A stretch of DNA of 64,000 bases. Origin: Cichorium intybus (taxonomy: Eukaryota; Streptophyta; Magnoliopsida; Asterales; Asteraceae). The DNA lies in assembly GCA_023525715.1 (NCBI GenBank), contig CM042012.1:40217689-40281688 (forward strand). Reading direction: 5' to 3'. The notes under the pieces are model-generated. The model ran no database searches, was not told the origin of the DNA, and worked only from the letters and a program-made list of their open reading frames with translations. Numbering within the stretch: the stretch's first letter is position 1; every line of letters begins with the position of its first letter. Position numbers and translations under genes: made by a program. Below, piece after piece: positions 60,756 to 64,000 of the stretch.

Positions 60756-61607
60756 ATAGATTTGAAACTTGTAACGATATAAATGTAATTGACTTGGTGA
60801 TTTTATAATGGAGATTTATAAATGAGTATTATTACTGCCTTTGTCAATTGTTTATTATTGTGTTTCTATATTTGCATGTTTAACTTCCTAAGTAATTAGA
60901 TTATTTAAATTTCCACAGTCGATCACACTGTTAGGGAGTAAGTGTGAATGAAGACTGTCATGAATCGGTTGTAGATTGTCTAAGGAGTTAGACATTGCAG
61001 TAAGACTGCTACAACATTCATGAGTACTTAGAAAATAGAGATTTGAGTATTGGATAAACCCGCGCTTAACAGATTGCTTCATGGATTACATCACGAGCAA
61101 TGTTAAGACGATAATATCCTTTGATCTTTAAGTGGAGAGATATGATCTGTAATTTGCGAGACAGTTGCTCGTTGATAATGCGAAAACGCGCCAGTAACTC
61201 GGTGTTATAAAACACATTGTTGTGAGTATTCTGATTGGTAAAAGGTATAGACATATAAGTCGAAACTTATCCGTCCTCTGACCCAATGTGGAAACAGATA
61301 TCTGTAGGCCTCTCGATGATTTTGAAGTTGACTAAAAGTGTTGGCCAATTGAGACTGAATTGATGTGTTCAATTAGCAGTTTCAAAAGTCATAGGCAAAT
61401 CGGAAATCGAGAAACAGAGTATCAGACCAAGATTGATATTAATCCATGTCTTGAGTCTGAAAATATCTTGTTGGACGGAGGATCATCTGAACGCTTATCT
61501 TTGGACAGAACTGACTGGTTCAAAGTTCAGGAACAGTTTCTGGGAAACTGGTATTAATCAGAAGGTAAATGAATAATTAAAGTCATAGACTTATCCAAGT
61601 GGGAGAC
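60756..61607 (+). other. non-coding 3' region and polypurine tract of the copia element
   Basis: No supported ORF. AAGTGGGAGAC (61597-61607) abuts the 3' LTR and is the polypurine tract. Confidence 0.7.
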
Positions 61608-62376
61608 TGTTGGATTTGGTGTCTAAGCCATGACTTATAATTGTATTTATCTTGTTAATTGAAGCAAAGTCCATTTGGGTTGCCCTCATAGCTGGAGGTT
61701 TAGTGTAGAGTTCAGTAGAGTGAAAGGTTGATTTATTAATTGTTTAATAAATCAATAGAAATAAATAAATAGTTTATTAATATATTTAAGTGTTAATATA
61801 TTAATTAGAAACTATAATAATTAATTAAGATTTAATCTAGAACTAATTGGATTTAATTTAGTGATTAAATTAATTAATTATAAGTACAGGGACTGGTTTG
61901 TATTTATTCAATAGTTGAATAACTGGCAAGCCAGTGGCCAGGGGCCAAAAGTGGCGCCAACTTGGAGGCTCCCTCTAGGGTTGGCGAAAAACCCTAATTA
62001 GTGTTTAAGGGATCTGGTCCAAGTGGTCAACAGGCTTGCCCACTTTGGAGGCTCCTTAGGGTTTCAGGTGTAACCCTTGGAGGCTATAAAAGGAACCCTC
62101 TGGCACCCTTATTTCCTGCACCATTTTTTACTGAGGATACTCTGCTGGACTCTCTTCTCCATTGCTTTGGGTGTGACTTGCATTTGAGGCAGGATCTGTT
62201 TGCTGCTAGCTTCAAGAATAATATCAAAAGGTTGGTTAATTCTTATTTGATCTTTAGAAATAAATGTTGGCCTTAGGTTTTTAGTTTATATCTTCATAGA
62301 AGAAAACATAGATCTTTCTAGGGTTGCATGTGAACTTAGGATTTTGTTTGTTCATTGATTGCTTAAAAACCCTTTA
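61608..62376 (+). repeat. 3' LTR of the copia element
   Basis: 769 bp, ending CTTAAAAACCCTTTA. TATAAAA at 62085-62091. Confidence 0.95.
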
Positions 62377-62482
62377 GTAACCATATTGAGTATTATGGTG
62401 GCATACAAAATGAGTTGATTATACACCATATTGAGTATTATGGTGGTGATTTCTAAATGAGTAAATTTTCTTTTCAGTTAAA

Positions 62483-64000
62483 ATGAGTTCTGGAAAGGAA
62501 AAAGAGGGAGGTGATCACAGAGATAAGCATTCGGGATCACAAGATTCTAGACTGGGGCGCCAATCCGAAGGCGAGAGACCGCCTAAGTTGACATCATCTT
62601 TACAAGAGTTGATTGCTACGGAGGTAGCAAAAGTCGTTAAAAGCTTATTGCCTACCTTAATAAGACCTTAAACGGAGGTGACGAATAGAGATGATCGAAA
62701 CCGACCTCCTATCACACCTGTGGTTGGGGAGGGTCGGAGAGAGCCAGTTATTACACATGCTGTGGTTGGAGGATCGAGTGAACCAAAAGGTTGCAATTAT
62801 GAGACATTCCGCAAATGTAAACCGAATGATTTCTTCGGTACTGATGATCCTATTGTTTCACGAAATTGGCTAACCCATATTGAGAAAGTTTTTCGTACGA
62901 TTAAGTGTGCAGAAAAAGACAAGGTTGAGTATGCTACAAATTATTTGAACAAAGATGCCCAGTTCTGGTGGGAGAATATAAATCTTGATATAGAGAAAGG
63001 ATTGGAATCAGAACCGACGTGGGAGGAGTTCAAAACAAAGTTTATGAAAGAATATTGCTCAAATACTACAATGAAAAGTCTGGAAGAGGATTTTCTGAAA
63101 TTACAGCCGGGAACGCGGTCGGTACAAGAGTATACGATAGAGTTTAATGAGAAAGCCAGATTCGCTGCTCATCAGGTAGATACTGAAGAAAGAAAGATTG
63201 ATAGGTATCTATAGGGACTGAGGACCCAGATATGAGAGTTCTTACAGAGTTCGAGCTTTACCACTTATCAGCAGATTGTCGAGGCAGCCAAATCCTGAGA
63301 AAAAAATTGCGGAGACAAAATGATGAGAAAAAGGAGGACAAATATAGTGGAGGTCTGAAAAGAAAGTGGGAAGGAAAATCGGGAGGAAATTTTCAGAAAC
63401 AACCAGTCCCGAGTTATCAGTCTCGAGGTGATTCGAGGAGAATGGAGAGTAAATGGTGTGAAAGGTGTCGTCGGAAACATTCTAGAGATTGTGATGCGAA
63501 CACCCCGTCCCTTATGTGTTATCAGTGTGGGAAGACAGGGCACATGGCTCGAGATTGTTTAGAGAAAAATCGTGTGTATTTTAATTGTGAAGAAAGCGGT
63601 CATATTCGCCCGGATTGCCCGAAGCCGAGAACCGATTCACGCCGTGAGACTCCAAGAGTAGGACAATGTGATAATCGAGGTGATAGAAAAGATAGAGGCG
63701 GTGGAAACGTGAGAACTCGAGCTTTTCAGATGACCGTGGAGGAGGCTCGAGATCGGACCGATGTTATCACAGGTATTTTTTAGCTCGAACTCTTTTCAAG
63801 CACGAGTACTTTTTGATTCTGGTGCATCTGTGTCCTTTATATCGGAGTCTTTTGCTTCTAAATTAGATATTTCGTTAGTTGATTTGTATGAAAAAGTAAT
63901 AGTAGATGTAGCAGACGGGAGATGTGTTTTAGTAAAGAGTCAGTATAAACGATGTCGGCTTGAGATGTTTGGGGTTACATTCCTTATCGATCTGAAGCCG
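62483..64000 (+). pseudogene. gypsy gag and protease start, decayed
   Basis: Starts at ATG 62483 (MSSGKEKEGGDHRDKHSG). TAA at 62669 interrupts; the same frame continues with FRKCKPNDFFGTDDPIVSRNWLTHIEKVF, EYATNYLNKDAQFWWENI, WEEFKTKFMKEYCSN (retrotransposon gag domain). Stops at 63212, 63230 and 63293 fit changed CAG/CGA codons. After a frameshift, 63300-63783 has two zinc knuckles (CYQCGKTGHMARDC; FNCEESGHIRPDC, where the first Cys of CxxC is F/N-shifted). Another frameshift leads to the retropepsin start RVLFDSGASVSFISESFASKL at about 63800-63860, running to the window edge. Confidence 0.85.

Larger units (their letters stand above)
54687..62381 (+). mobile_element. copia retrotransposon with GTAAC duplication
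   Basis: The element is 54692-62376 (7685 bp), with GTAAC at 54687-54691 and 62377-62381. Both LTRs are 769 bp and differ at roughly 20 positions by eye. A primer-binding site, gag-protease-integrase-RT-RNase H order and a polypurine tract are present, so it is a Ty1/copia element. Pol has several stops and frameshifts. The solo LTRs at 13.8 and 16.1 kb and the LTR at 1-601 belong to the same family. Confidence 0.95.
53154..64000 (+). mobile_element. gypsy retrotransposon (5' part), split by a copia element
   Basis: The 5' LTR is 53154-54511, followed by a primer-binding site, a leader interrupted by the copia insertion (54692-62376), gag (62483 on), zinc knuckles and the start of protease at the window edge. 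Pol and the 3' LTR lie outside. Gag lineage and primer site suggest a chromovirus or related gypsy clade (Tekay/Del-like). Confidence 0.8.

Overview
The window is plant nuclear DNA from an intergenic, repeat-rich region. It is AT-rich and full of nested LTR retrotransposons, DNA transposons and very long (AT)n microsatellites, with one intact host gene that has introns. The retroelement families (a gag plus an orphan 3' ORF, a SIRE-like copia, an Athila/Tat-like gypsy, and ALP1-type Harbinger and FAR1-type sequences) suggest a eudicot, most likely Asteraceae and perhaps near lettuce. That placement is inference from remembered family resemblance, not from a search.

Layout. 1-601: a minus-strand LTR fragment. 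About 640-2340: a decayed plus-strand ORF whose end resembles the orphan 3' ORF found again at 44.6-45.6 kb. 3.6-5.3 kb: two small MITEs with clean target duplications (TTA; 9 bp). 9.2-13.4 kb: a FAR1/MULE-type pseudogene split by a complete PIF/Harbinger element (10842-12988, TSD TTA) with an intact 470-codon transposase. 13681-16946: a nearly perfect 1.6-kb inverted duplication with a 42-bp spacer; each arm carries the same solo LTR. 18.6-20.7 kb: CACTA-type repeats and long microsatellites. 22878-46251: a CACTA-type element (TSD CAA) holding a SINE bounded by two ~200-bp direct copies of one sequence, and a 21-kb LTR element (24936-46126, TSD ATACC). That LTR element is itself invaded by a SIRE-like copia (26395-36791, TSD GTGAA) and by an Athila/Tat-like gypsy (about 37222-44570) that has lost its 3' LTR. 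47693-51127: the only convincing host gene, a four-exon trihelix-like plus kinase-like protein. 52.2-52.8 kb: a relic of copia RNase H. 53154-64000: a decayed gypsy element running off the window, split by a complete copia (54692-62376, TSD GTAAC).

The insertions can be ordered. LTR mismatches counted by eye are about 17 in 462 bp for the outer element and about 5 in 1273 bp for the SIRE copy inside it, which agrees with the nesting. Most retroelement ORFs carry in-frame stops of the kind made by C-to-T change (CAG/CAA/CGA to TAG/TAA/TGA), as expected for methylated, silenced elements. No rRNA gene, CRISPR array or convincing tRNA gene was seen.
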